DNA of 64,000 nt from Mytilus edulis (lineage: Eukaryota; Mollusca; Bivalvia; Mytilida; Mytilidae): contig NC_092354.1 of NCBI RefSeq assembly GCF_963676685.1, positions 39,640,950 to 39,704,949 on the forward strand. The letters run 5' to 3'. A program made the position numbers and the translations under genes. Of this stretch, positions 13,001 to 23,300 are shown piece by piece (within the stretch, counting starts at the first letter, position 1; each line of letters opens with the position of its first letter). Under the pieces are notes generated by a model. That model worked only from the letters and a program-made list of their open reading frames with translations. It did no database searches and was not told where the DNA came from.

Positions 13001-13087
13001 GTCATCAGTGTTACAAACATCATTCAATGACCAAGACGACATTGACATCACATTGAGTAGAACAAGCAATAACGTTTCTTTTTTCAT
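3867..13087 (-). CDS. Gene A: secreted PAN-like / Cys-rich / CCP / C-type lectin protein (6 exons)
   Basis: Six exons join in frame on the minus strand: 13087-12743, 10481-10394, 7991-7821, 7005-6920, 5049-4968 and 4087-3867 (993 nt, 330 residues plus TAG). Every junction has GT...AG, and the phases are 0,1,1,0,1. The order is: signal peptide (about 1-20), PAN/apple-like module (about 21-115), a 29-residue Cys-rich module with C-x4-C-x5-C spacing, a four-cysteine CCP/sushi module (about 145-201), and a CTLD (about 203-330). The CTLD starts at CENGW and holds WRWIYD, a Q-P-N sugar-site triplet, WND and a terminal VCEK. A secreted or surface carbohydrate-binding recognition protein is the family-based expectation; Ca2+ and sugar binding are inferred from Q-P-N and WND. 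The start is the only ATG before a hydrophobic leader. Introns are full of repeats. Its divergent neighbour, gene B, has the same first three exons. Exon calls are firm; the exact ligand is unknown. Confidence 0.88.
4325..4435 (-). mobile_element. R2 repeat fragment
   Basis: It reads GAAGACCGTACTTTGACCTT ... TTGTCTCATTGGCACTCATA, the reverse of the R2 repeat seen complete at 16990. A matching fragment is in duplication copy 3 at about 60015-60120. Confidence 0.6.
4968..5049 (-). CDS. Gene A exon 5: CTLD middle part
   Basis: This 82-nt exon encodes TDCQRKGSHLVKIDDASENI and then WLQNVMI, the C-x(n)-G-x-x-L-V-x-I helix region of a CTLD. The acceptor is GTTTCAG and the donor G|GTGAGT. Highly similar exons occur at 51570-51651 (+) and 60673-60754 (-). 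Confidence 0.87.
6920..7005 (-). CDS. Gene A exon 4: CTLD N-terminal part
   Basis: This 86-nt exon encodes IQCENGWIVFGGHCYYIG and then WEDSE, the usual start of a long-form C-type lectin domain (C-x-x-G-W ... C-Y). The acceptor is CTCAG and the donor GAG|GTAAG (phase 0). Confidence 0.86.
7189..7255 (+). repeat. Short shared repeat with TGATTGGCTGAC core
   Basis: About 65 bp (ATTTTGGATGTAA.GCGTC.TCTGATTGGCTGAC...) is shared with 18860-18925. It is probably a MITE end; the rest of the element is unclear. Confidence 0.45.
7821..7991 (-). CDS. Gene A exon 3: CCP/sushi-like module
   Basis: The exon is 171 nt, with acceptor TTTTAG and donor G|GTAAG (phase 1 on both sides). The peptide shows C...PNVPNALL...G-I-M-Y-K-C...F-A-V-C...G-K-W-K-S-I-F-I-C, the four cysteines and G-x-W signature of a complement control protein domain. 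A symmetric 1-1 exon can be inserted or lost without breaking the frame. Gene B carries a clear paralogue of identical length. Confidence 0.85.
8493..8715 (-). pseudogene. LINE reverse transcriptase C-terminal remnant
   Basis: The minus-strand peptide has N-T-L-L-Y-K-M-K-I, then C-K-L-C-K-E-E-Q-E-I-I-A-H-H and F-W-H-E-L. This is the C-x-x-C...H zinc-like tail followed by F-W found at the end of many non-LTR retrotransposon RT proteins. No RT core is next to it, so it is a fragment inside gene A intron 2. Confidence 0.5.
8716..8995 (+). mobile_element. R4 interspersed repeat
   Basis: It holds CATGAATGTGACCTACCGAA, GGAGCAGGATCTGCTTACCC, GTTTGTCTGTTTGTCTTC and GAGTTTGACTGTCCCTCTGG. Copies lie at 28690-29095 (reversed) and 53420-53665 (+). 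I recognise it as common in mussel sequences. Confidence 0.65.
9175..9400 (+). repeat. Degenerate A-rich tandem repeat
   Basis: The motif TTGAAAAATACACACTGA recurs imperfectly about six to eight times with 25-30 bp spacing, just before the CTCGACT tract. Confidence 0.5.
9410..9660 (+). repeat. Degenerate CTCGACTAGT-type tract
   Basis: Variants of TCTCGACTAG, TCTCGACCTG and TGTACTTAA recur more than fifteen times over 250 bp, with no coding frame. It is markedly richer in CG dinucleotides than the surroundings. Confidence 0.6.
9735..10345 (+). repeat. Three tandem units of about 195 bp
   Basis: The anchor CATCAAACTATGCAGCTATC places ATGCAG at 9861, 10057 and 10251 (spacing 196 and 194). Each unit ends TTTGTTG(T/A)(A/T)TTGCTGTAAAATTTAA. 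The array ends about 50 bp before the end of gene A exon 2 (splice donor side). Confidence 0.8.
10394..10481 (-). CDS. Gene A exon 2: small Cys-rich (EGF/follistatin-like) module
   Basis: The exon is 88 nt, with acceptor TTTCAG and donor T|GTAAGT (phase 1). It encodes KCARHNCAEGHKCVL followed by TTCELA. The cysteine spacing resembles half of an EGF domain or the FOLN module of follistatins. Length and phase equal gene B exon 2. Confidence 0.83.
10716..10921 (+). mobile_element. R6 palindromic MITE, degenerate copy
   Basis: It starts CTGTGGATTTATTCGTTGGA and ends GAATCCACAGTA, with internal ATACCAATTTTCGTTGG. A better kept copy is at 35109-35320. It lies in gene A intron 1. Confidence 0.6.
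11461..11562 (+). repeat. Near-perfect inverted repeat (hairpin)
   Basis: The arm AGGATTAAACACATTTTTTC plus AGAGGTTATTGATGTGTAAA is answered by TTTACACATCAATAACCTCT and AATTGTTTAATCCT, with a loop of about 15 nt. It is in gene A intron 1. Confidence 0.8.
12743..13087 (-). CDS. Gene A exon 1: signal peptide + PAN/apple-like module
   Basis: This exon encodes 115 codons, from ATG to a phase-0 donor (AGG|GTAAAT). A hydrophobic leader (MKKETLLLVLLNVMSMSSWS) is followed by a module with the apple-like core C-L-K-E-C-M-K-T-S-T-C and then W-K-M-C-D-I-N-G. Length and donor position match gene B exon 1 exactly. The PAN/apple assignment is by motif only and could instead be a related Cys-rich fold. Confidence 0.82.
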
Positions 13088-14564
13088 TTCAGAGAATCAT
13101 TTCTATATTTTATCCGATCAAACTACATATATTTTCTTGTAAGATTAGAAATCTGCAGTGAAAAATGTAAAATGCAAAACTGGATTACATTATCAATACT
13201 ATAGTCAACCAACACAAGGAAACAAGCATGACAGAGAAAATGCTGATGAACATTCAATAGTAGATGACGTTAAATGCCATTATCCTTCAAAGCTCGTTGC
13301 TATGGTTTAATAATTTGTCGATATGCCCTTTTGTTTTTTGTCACGATTAAACATTCTAAATACGAAACAAAATGATTTATTCATACTGATGATAACAAAT
13401 CGCCATTCAATGTGAAAAACCTTATTTCTAATTTACAGTACGATCTGCCAAATCATTCGTGCAGAAATCTTTCAGAGTTGAAGGATAAAATTTTCACGTC
13501 TTTGAGATCTAAATACACTTTGACGCGTTAAAATTTCTAAAACAACCTTTCACTTGTTTCACAATAACTATAAAAGGTGTAATGTAACCTTTTATTTGAA
13601 AAGGCAAATCAACACTATTGTAAATACAATATGGACAAACAGACAAAAACAATTGTTCAATGTGGTGATTGTACATTTTACTTGGAGTTCGATATTTTAT
13701 TGTTTTTTTTATACTATTGGAAGCCGATATTAAGCCATTTGAAAGCTATTTCCTTCTCTTTTTTTTAACAAATATGTGAATAATATATATCTTCTTGGAA
13801 AAATAATTATTACAATGTACTTTTACAGATAAATTGCAATAAAACGGCTTTGCATTTGAATTCATATGTATATTATGAACGCTTAGGGAGGACAAACGTT
13901 GACAATTAATTACGGCATGACAGTTTTACTAAATTATTTAAAACATTCATGTTATGTTGTCATAACTTGACTTTCATTTACAACACATTTTTCTTTTTTT
14001 TTCAAATAAACCAACCTTCCCGAGAAACAACGTTATAACATATTTCAAAAACATATTGGAAGTTTTTAATCTGGTTGTTAGATCAGATATCATGGAAACA
14101 TGCAAAAAGCATGATACTTGAATCAACTTCGGTCCTAAAACGTGATCAATATTTTCCAGTAGAAAATTCACGTATAAAATCGAAATAAAAAGAATATTTG
14201 ACAAATCGATTAAATCTAAAGTGTCATTTACCATACTGTACATGGTTGTACATGCTTTTTATTTCCTTGTAAGTATATATACAATAAATATTATACTAGC
14301 AACGATATATAGATACAAATGTATAATAAGATGTGGTATGAGTGCTCCATCAAAGTCACAATTTGTAGAAGTAAACCATTATAGGTCAAAGTACCGTCTT
14401 CATCACGGATATGCATATATTCCATTTAACATCATAATAATACGCATACAATCATATGTTTAATAAAAGTCGGGTTTACTGGTGTAGTCATTTCTTAGAT
14501 TTTAGAACACTACTTTATAATATGATATAATTCTAAATATATTGACTGGGGTATAGAAATATGG

Positions 14565-14830
14565 TCACTTGGTCTTCTCCCGACCGGCAGTAAAACGCTA
14601 GCCGAAGTGGGGCGTCCGTTTGGCTGTGCGGGATGTATCAAGTTCGCAGTCACGTCCGGTCAGAAGGGGGACGTTAAATCCGATGCCTCGTGTAAAGAGA
14701 GTACCACGCTCTTTGCACGTTAAGAACCCTTGCAAAAACTCTCTGAGGGGTCCGTAGGTGGCCTGTTGCAAGGCAAAATTTCTGTCCCTATCCAATATAC
14801 CCTCTTTTTACGGTGGCAGTCCAAATTTCT
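14565..14830. repeat. GC-rich block, candidate retroelement fragment
   Basis: The composition differs sharply from the AT-rich surroundings. It has a 65-codon minus-strand open frame (14598-14795) that I do not recognise. It reads like a piece of a dispersed repeat rather than a local gene. Confidence 0.35.
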
Positions 14831-15777
14831 CCGACCATCATCCCAAGTGGCCTCTATTGTATCAACCCTTACAACTGCTTACAAACCAAGATGAAAGACG
14901 CTAGCTGCGACATGTTCAATAGTTAATTAAGTATCTTATGGTTCACTGAACATAGTTGTTTTTTTACTTTATTTGCATTTTATTTTGTTCAGGCAACGTC
15001 GAGGAAATATACATTACATTCACAAACAGTTTTGTAATACATGACCTTAATCTACAAAAATTGGTATCTTTAAAAATGAATAAATCCATAGTATTGCACG
15101 ATTGTTTTAACGATATTTCAATTTGATTGTTTTATTGAGATTCATGTACATCAAACATAATTGTTGATTTGATTATAATTCTGCAGCATTATATTTTTTG
15201 ATAGAAACACAGTTCATAGATCAATAAACAATGGCAATAACAACCATACACTTCAACATCAACTACACGCCTGGTAAATCATCTAATCTGAACCAAATGT
15301 TGAGACGGAAAAAAGTATTCTGGCACTTCCTGTTGAGCTTTTCTGGTTCAAAATATTCAAAATAAACACAGGGTAGGTCGACTTTTCGTCAATTTACTGA
15401 AAATCAATGCGTTTTTTGTAAAATCGGAGAATGGCATGCCATAGATAATGGAATTACAGTTTATCTCGTGTATAACACAAATGAATATGATTTAAAATGC
15501 AATCGTAATGATTTTTCTCCAGCAGGTAAATGTGGCCAGCGCAGTCAGCTATTGACAAATTGACAGTGATATCATTGATAAACTAGCATATATATCAGTA
15601 AACTAGTATTTTTCTAAAACATTATAAACATAAAATTACAGTTTGTTCTTTTTCTTTACTTATAAAATTTCATTAAGCTAAATATGTTATAAAGTATGTC
15701 ATGTTGAGATTTTCTGGTATCGGTTGAGATATTCTGGAACAATGTTGAAATCTTCTGGTGAATGAAATTTTCAACTA

Positions 15778-16460
15778 TAAAAAAGAAGATGTGGTATGTC
15801 TGTTAATGGGACAACTGTCCACAAGAGACCAACATGACACAGACATTAACAACTATAGGTCACCGTACGGCCTTCAACAATGAACAAAGCCCATACCGCA
15901 TAGTCAGCTATAAAAGGCCCCGATATGACAATGTAAAACAATTTAAACGAGAAAACTAAAGGCCTTATTTATATATATAAAAAAAATAACGACAAACAAA
16001 TTTGATTCAATATGTAACACATAAACAAACGACAACCACTGAATTACAGGCTCCTAACTTGGGACAGGCACATACATAAATAATGCGGAGGGGTTAAACA
16101 TGTTAGCGGGATCCCAACCCTCCCCTTACCTGAGACAGTGGTATATATAACAAGGTTTAACTCATCAGATGGACAAAAATACAATTGGACGTGGCCGAGT
16201 TCTTGAACATCCCGACAACAAAAAGACACTAGGAACAGATCTGAGAGTACTCGCAGTTATCTGACAGCTAGTTCAAAGCCACTAACAACTAATAAAAAAA
16301 TCATGCAACTAAAACTAAACTATCAATCCGTACACATCCAACATCCAATGAATTTAGTGTAAAGACGTCATAAATAGTCAGAGAAAAACATGACCTTTTG
16401 TAGCTTAGTATCAATTACATATACAACTGTCAAAATTCATAAACTTGCCGTATATTGTTT
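15778..16460 (-). mobile_element. R1 repeat, extended copy
   Basis: It runs from AAAAAAGAAGATGTGGTATG through the same blocks as the copy at 391. It continues past AATCATGCAACTAA into CTATCAATCCGTACACATC and TTTAGTGTAAAGACGTCAT, the same extension that leads into the RT remnant next to the copy at 30385. Confidence 0.72.
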
Positions 16461-16554
16461 GACATTTCAACAGTAATTTTAATCTTGTCTGTAGTTATCA
16501 CAGCAGCTTCTAAAGAGGCCTTTGGTTGTAATAGAGTCTAAATAGTAAATAGCT

Positions 16555-16690
16555 GTGTTTAACTAGATACCCCAATGATGATTGTGGCCAAGTTTGGTTA
16601 ATTTTAGCCCAGTAGTTTCAGAGGAGAGGATTTTGGTAAAAGTTAACGGACGACGGACGCTAAATGATGAGAAAAGCAGGGTAGGGTGAA
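16555..16690 (+). repeat. Dispersed repeat fragment
   Basis: It holds GATGATTGTGGCCAAGTTTG and GTTAACGGACGACGGACGCT, phrases I recognise from mollusc dispersed repeats. Only one copy is in the window. Confidence 0.4.
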
Positions 16691-16989
16691 TTTTCCATAC
16701 AAAGTATGGTTTTCAACACAGAGAGAAAATCTCGCATTATACAAATAATATACTTACCATTGCTGAATTGTACTTGAAACATTTACCAGTCATCTTCCCT
16801 TGCCCTTTTCTTCACCATTTGTTGAATTTTCGAACATCCATGTACCTTCCTGACTTAGGGGAGGTCAAATTCGCTTACTTACCTATAATATAACAAGAAA
16901 TCCATTTCATAATTACAGTAACTATTTTCATATACAATTACAGACACAGTATGTGCTCATGAGAAATTCAAAATAAAGACCATAGATAT

Positions 16990-17310
16990 TAGAAGATGTG
17001 GTATGAGTGCCAATGAGACAAGTCTCCATCAAAGTCACAATTTATAAAAGTAAACCATTACAGGTCAAAGTACGGTCTTCAACACAGAGCCTTGGCTCAC
17101 ACCACACAGCAAGCTATAAAGATCCCCAAAAATTACAAGTGTAGAACCATTCGAACTGGAAAACCAACGGTCTATAAAAAACGAGAAACGAGAAACACTT
17201 ATGAAACACATCAACAAACGACAAGTACTGAACATGAGATTCCTGACTTAGGACAGGTGCAAACAATTGCAGCGGGTTTAAACGTTTAAATGGTACCAAA
17301 CCTTCACTCT
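16990..17310 (+). mobile_element. R2 interspersed repeat, full-length-like copy
   Basis: It runs from AGAAGATGTGGTATGAGTGC through GTCAAAGTACGGTCTTCAAC, AAGCTATAAAGATCCCC and GATTCCTGACTTAGGACAGG to AATGGTACCAAACCTTCA. The layout (ATGTGGTATG, GGTCAAAGTACGG, CCTGACTTAGGACAGG) parallels R1, so the two are probably tails of related elements. Confidence 0.65.
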
Positions 17311-19009
17311 TATCTGTAAAGTTAAAACAAAACAACAAATTGGGAAGATCATGGTACATGCAATGACTTTTAGCGATCTTAAGCAAGTTTTTCAATCTCG
17401 ATTAATGAAAAAGCAAAGATCTAGAGTACCAAAAGAATGTACAAGATGCTCCGTAGGCAGCTAATTTTTGTTATTGATATAACATATAAGTCATCACTTA
17501 AAAATGTTTTTGTTCGAGGAGCATCAGATCAATTTATTATGGAGAATCTGAAAACCGTTTTGTATGTGTCAGTCAGGTTAACCTTTTTTTTGTGTAATAA
17601 TTTCAAAGTCGATCTGTTGTTTGAAGATAATTATTCTAAGTAAAAACAAAACATCCACTCCTCGCAAAAAGACTGCTATGCATCACAGCAATCCCGTGCG
17701 TTTTTAAAAGCTTGCAAGGATGACAAAAATCTTCACTGAAAAAATCAGTACAAGTATTTCGAAAAAAAAATTCTGACATACAACGTATCATTTACTCCTT
17801 TTCAATAAAAACTTTACATGACTTAATAGTTTATGTACAGTAAATCACTATTATGTAATACCAACGTTATTTTGAAAGGAGTGATTACTTAACATGATAA
17901 CCAGTTAAATATAACAAAAATACCGAACTCCAAGTAAAAAATCTGTAAGCAAATGGCAAAAATCAAAAGCTCCACTTATACACACTATCATATCTAAAAT
18001 GTGCAACTCCTACATAAATTTTACCGTTTGAAATATACTGTCATTGTTGCCATGGATGTTCGTCTGCGAATTAATGACACCAAAACCACTATCATATTTA
18101 ACATCTTCAAGAAACGTAATAAATTCCTTGGATTTAAATATTTTTTAAGTTCATAAAATAAAGAGTGAGCAATACCAATTCAATGGAGTACAGTTGCAAG
18201 CCTTAGTTGTTCATTTCTAAAATTTTGTTTTCAGTGTCATTTGTCAAGCAAATAATTCTTCAACGTAAACTTTGAGAAATGTAGCAAATTAAAAATATTC
18301 ACCTATTGTTCAAAACAATGCCGAACAAAATCAGCTGGAAGATTTATATTAAAGGTGGTTGGCAAAATTGAAAATGTTTGTTTGATTGAATTGTCGATGA
18401 TGTAACCAATTTACATCTGTAAATTACTTAGTAAGATCTATAAGTCGGCATAATCCGAATATTTATAAAACACCGACATATTTTTCTTTGTTATGCTTTT
18501 TTTTTTCGTTTGCCTGGAACTTTAATTGTTTGCCAGCTCAAACACCCTTACACAAACCAAAGGCACATGGTTTCAAGAGAGTGTTTGAATATCGATTTCA
18601 ATTCGTGTAGGTAATATTTATTAACCGTCATAACAAACGAAAACAAGAAGGATTATGGATATAACAAGAACATTGTGCCCCATAAACTATAGGGCTATGT
18701 GATTTTATTTTGTCATGTTTCTGCATTGAACTGCAATTGTCGATCAAATTGTCGTGTATTGAGTTTGTAATAAATAACGAGATACACATTTAAACATAAT
18801 CACTCATAATAAGGTAAATGTTGTGTTACTCAGGTATTGTTATGTTATCTTCTAATAATTTAATTTTGGATGTAAAGCGTCTTCTGATTGGCTGACGTTA
18901 TTTTGTTATGAGCCCATATTACAAATCTAGTAGAGGGTCTGGTTTATGTTTTATGATTTGAAAAGTATGGGAAATACATTTTAAGATGAAATAATTACAT
19001 TAGATGTAT

Positions 19010-19145
19010 GTTTCATTATGATACTTTATTCTGATTGGCTAACTGCACATCACGTGTTATTCCGTAAGCAATTGCATTGCTCAATAAAACTTTTCATTCA
19101 TGATAACACGTGGTCCCACAATAAAGTGCACAGGTGTATTAAATA
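19010..19145 (+). mobile_element. Palindromic MITE-like element
   Basis: The outer ends are ACTTTATT and AATAAAGT. The inner arms CACGTGTTAT and ATAACACGTG give inverted symmetry across about 120 bp. Confidence 0.55.
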
Positions 19146-19206
19146 AAACAGTAATAAAATTCGTGTTTTCATGATCATTGCTAAAAACATGTAATTATAA
19201 ATATTT

Positions 19207-19352
19207 AATGCTTCTTTTTGTAACTTCATAGCGTTGTAAAAGCGTTGACCGTGCGCACATTTTTAGTATGAAGCGCTTCTGCGCTTCATACAAAATGTAC
19301 TAGGTCAACGCTTTTACACCTCAATGAAGTTACAAAAAGAAGCATTCAATTC
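19207..19352 (+). mobile_element. Foldback element
   Basis: The arm AATGCTTCTTTTTGTAACTT...GTAAAAGCGTTGACC is answered by GGTCAACGCTTTTAC...AAGTTACAAAAAGAAGCATT. The centre AAGCGCTTCTGCGCTT is itself palindromic. It lies about 700 bp upstream of gene B. Confidence 0.75.
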
Positions 19353-20035
19353 TTAATTGGTAAAATTTGTACATCCATCATTCACAAATCATATGTTAAA
19401 GAATGACGACTACATCCGCTATTACAAAGATAACTTTTTAAAACGATATTTTAGCCTGGTCACTAACCAGGCAGGACTCAACTGGAAACCTTGTCACTCT
19501 GTACGGACATTATAGTATACAATTTTAGATATATACAAATGAAATTATTTGTGTGAAGTAAAACATAACAAAATGAATGATTATCGAGTATGTGATAAGT
19601 TTATGTCAAGTATATACTCCCTAAAGTGTCGATCGAAAAAGCAAGAACTTTTCCTTTCATATATCATTTATATTATTTTTTCCAATGAATAAACATGTAA
19701 TATCCTTCGATTTCAAATCATATTGATGCATTGAGATGAAAGAGAACTTAACTAAATTATTTATAATTTAAAAGGACAGAAAAGGCAAATCATCACCAAA
19801 GCGAATTGAGATATCGACAAAACCTATATTTGCTAACTTTATACAATATGGAAATACAAGTTCATATATTATTAATTTTTTTTTTCATGAAATTCTCTTT
19901 TATTTTGGATTTTTCCGTTTATAGTTAAAAACAACTGTTCTGAATATTTCTAGTTTTGAAGCTATTGCAATATAGTCGAGTAATTTATGTGACGTATTAC
20001 ACTGTAGCGTGATGCACCCAAAGAAATAGATAGAT

Positions 20036-20380
20036 ATGAAGGAAGTGACGTCATTGTTGCTTTTACAAAGTGTGATGTTAACATGTTCTTGGTCGTTATA
20101 TGATGTTTGTGACGCAGATGATAGCAAATGTCAAAATCCGCAAATCCTAACACCAGGGGAGATAACTTATGGACAATGTTATCACCACGCTGCACTTCGT
20201 AGATTACTGAAAGTTAGTTTTCTAGCTTGTCTCAAAGAATGTATGAAAACGTCGACTTGTTCTAACGTTAGTTACAGGCGTGACTGGAAAATGTGCGATA
20301 TCAATGGAAATATAAACTCGGAAGTGGAACTTGTTCAAAAACATGGATGCTTTTCGTCCAACATATCTTCGTGGTCAAAG
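20036..20380 (+). CDS. Gene B exon 1: signal peptide + PAN/apple-like module
   Basis: The exon is 345 nt, ending TCAAAG|GTAAGT at the same codon boundary as gene A exon 1. The conserved core is Y-G-Q-C-Y, A-A-L-R-R-L-L-K-V-S-F and C-L-K-E-C-M-K-T-S-T-C. The frame stays open past the donor to 20593, but that tail has no counterpart in gene A and is taken as intron. Confidence 0.83.
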
Positions 20381-23300
20381 GTAAGTCTGTTCACTGATTA
20401 TGTAATATTATTAAAAAGTAACATCATGAATTTAATAAAACCCCGCGGGAAATTTAAAACGGAAAGTCCCTTGTCAAATGGCAAAATTAAACGTTCAAAC
20501 ACATCAAACGAATATATAACAACCGTTAAGTTCCTGACATGGTTGAGATATTTTCTGAAGAAAATGGTGGATTATATATACCTGGTTTTATAGCTAGCTA
20601 AACCTCTTTTTTTTTTCTTTTTTTAACAACAAATATATTCTTTAATCTAACGATTGTTTGTTACAACTATACTTCACTGTCCCAGAGCCAGGGGAATTTT
20701 CCTGGAAATAATCAGAATATAATATACAAAATTGCATAAACTTTGACTATATATCAAGTATTCTTTTAAATCAATTTATTCAAATGTATGAAAATACATT
20801 TTGAGAAATTATTTTGCTTTCGTTCATAGCCCTTCTTACTTCCTTTATAAACAATTCATACACATCTAATCATTTCAGTTTTTGCTTTGAAACATAGTAC
20901 ACATGTATGACATAAAAATGCTAAAACCTAAAACTGTCAAAAAAATTTTAAAACCATAAAAACTCTGATCTGATATTTTGTATCAAAATACAATATGTTC
21001 ACCATGTTTACCTGACATCTTATTTTTAAAATAGAGTTGTACAAGAATTTGTTCCATTTCATCCGAAAAATCTTTTAAAAAGAACATGTATGAATGGTTT
21101 TACGCTAGTTATGTTTTGGGGCCCTTTTCTTCCTTTGTTATAGAAAAATGTAAGTAATAGTCTTCTTCTAGATCTGTTTTGCATTGCAAATGACATTTAC
21201 TTTTATTATAAATGTTTCTTTTAAATAACAACTGCTATGTTGGAATTACATAGTTAAACAGTTTCAATCTAAACATTTTCACCTTTTTCTCTCTAAATTG
21301 AGGTATAACTGTTTAGCTATACAGTAAATTTTGGTGTCAATTAACATATAGAATCTTACTTATAGTCAGTATGAATTTTCGGCCTAATTTCTACATTTTC
21401 AAAACGTTTTTTGATAGTTGTTATTCAAAGTTATAACATTTCAAAAACATTTAAAAGGATTTATGTTATTCAGAACTTAGTTGGCAAATGTTCTACGCAT
21501 ACTTGTGCAGAGGGATACAAATGTGTTTTGAAAGGAGAAGTAATAACATGTGTAATAGCGTGTAAGTATCAGGTAGAAGAGATACATTTCATGGGTTAGA
21601 ACCCAAATATTTTGTTGTTAGGCCTTATTTAGAGTATTTTTTAATTGTTTTATTTACTCGGCTATATATGGATGTATTTTGGTGAGGTTTTGTGTCAGAT
21701 GTTCCTGCTCCATGTGTTTTTACCATACGATACAAGGACAAATTTTCTGCCACATAAAAGACTAAAATGCTCATAAAAGGTCATTTTCCAAATTATTAAG
21801 CAGATTTTTTTTTTTTTTATTTAATTTGAGAACCAAATAATACCAATGCAAATATAAGGGAAAAGTCCGAGTCAGCCTTTTCCCGCCATATTTAAAAATA
21901 AAATATCTCGAAAAGAAGCTCCATGACCTATCAGTATTTAAAGCTTGTTTTGTTCCGTAACTAATGCTCTTCTAAAAATTGTGTATTATTGATTTTTTTT
22001 AATTTCTTGAATAAGTACATCCTTACGCGTATTTACAGTTTACAGAAACAACTTTTTCTTTGTATATGTTGTAACCTACTATTAGGAAACTAATATAATG
22101 TAGATGCTTAACAAACTGTTAAATGAGTCATGGTAATGAAACATATTTAATTGTATATTAAAAGTTGTAATGTTTAAATAGGAACGCACAATCCATAGTT
22201 TTTATTGAGGATGTTCAAAAAATAGGAAATAAATTTATCATTTAAGATCAATATAACGCCTTAATGAAATAATTGAATACCAAAAAAAAAAAAATACGTT
22301 GTAAAACATTGTAATTTTTTTTAGATTGTACTGGAAGACCATTTGCTGTAAATGCTGAACTGGACGAACCATTTGGACTTTCGAGAGACGTAGGACACGG
22401 CATGAAGTATATGTGTACAAAAAGGATAAAAATGATTGGAACACCTTTTGCTGTCTGTCTCAAAACTGGACAATGGAAATCTATGTTTATTTGTGGTAAG
22501 GCATATCCTACAGACGTGTACATTTTATCTTTCTTCCAACTGAGCCATAGCAACACCTGCATTAATTGATAACAATTATTTTTCACTGTCCGATATTTGT
22601 TAATGTGTCATATCTTTCTTTAAAGTTTTTTGTTTGTGCCGTAAATGTTATAAAATCAAAAGCTTTTTATACCACTTTGCATACACGTACTGTTACTGAT
22701 ATTGGACAATCTTGCTATGGATGCGACATTCATACAAGTGAGAGGTTTATTCAGCTATAAAACCAGGCTCAATCAACTATTTTCAGCATTAAAAAATGCC
22801 TGTACTATGTCAGGAATATGACAGTTTTTATTCATTCGTTTAATGTGTTTGAGCTTTTAATTTTGATTTTTTCCCTTTTGGTGCCTATAAAGTGCGAAAC
22901 GAAGTAGAGAAGAAACGAAACGAAACGAAACGAAACGAAACGAAACGAAACGAAAAGAAAAGAAACGAAACGAAATCAAATTACGGATCATTTGAATTCT
23001 TTTGTTTTATCTTTCTAAATATTATCCTCTTTTTAACCAATACTAAAATTAAAGGTTAATAACTGTAACTAAACTGCGCAATGATAATATAACAGGAGAT
23101 AGTATGATTGCGACTGAGGCAGCTATATCCAACATTGATCAAAACGACGCGGATGTGAGCAGCCATGTCACCGTACGGTCTTCAACAATGTGAAGCTATA
23201 GGTAGTCAAGTATAGAGAAGTACAGGGGTAATATATCCGATACTCCGAAAGATGTAGAGAACACACAGGGGTAATATATCCGATACTCCGAAAGATATAG

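Larger units (their letters stand above)
13088..20035. other. Intergenic region between divergent genes A and B
   Basis: No convincing coding exon. It holds an R2 fragment (14330), a GC-rich block (14565-14830), a long R1 copy (15778), a dispersed repeat (16555), a full R2 copy (16990), and three palindromic or MITE-like elements (18860-19352). Both lectin promoters must lie at its ends; I could not recognise a TATA box with confidence. Confidence 0.6.

Noticed and set aside
14598-14795. 65-codon minus-strand frame in the GC-rich block
   Set aside because: No recognisable domain or splice signals; it is probably part of a dispersed repeat.
17437-17643. 68-codon plus-strand frame next to an R2 repeat
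   Set aside because: No motif and no splice or start context; it lies in the repeat-rich spacer between genes A and B.
20381-20593. Open extension of gene B exon 1 past the splice donor
   Set aside because: The GTAAGT donor matches gene A exactly and the tail has no counterpart in the paralogue; an intron-retained isoform cannot be excluded.
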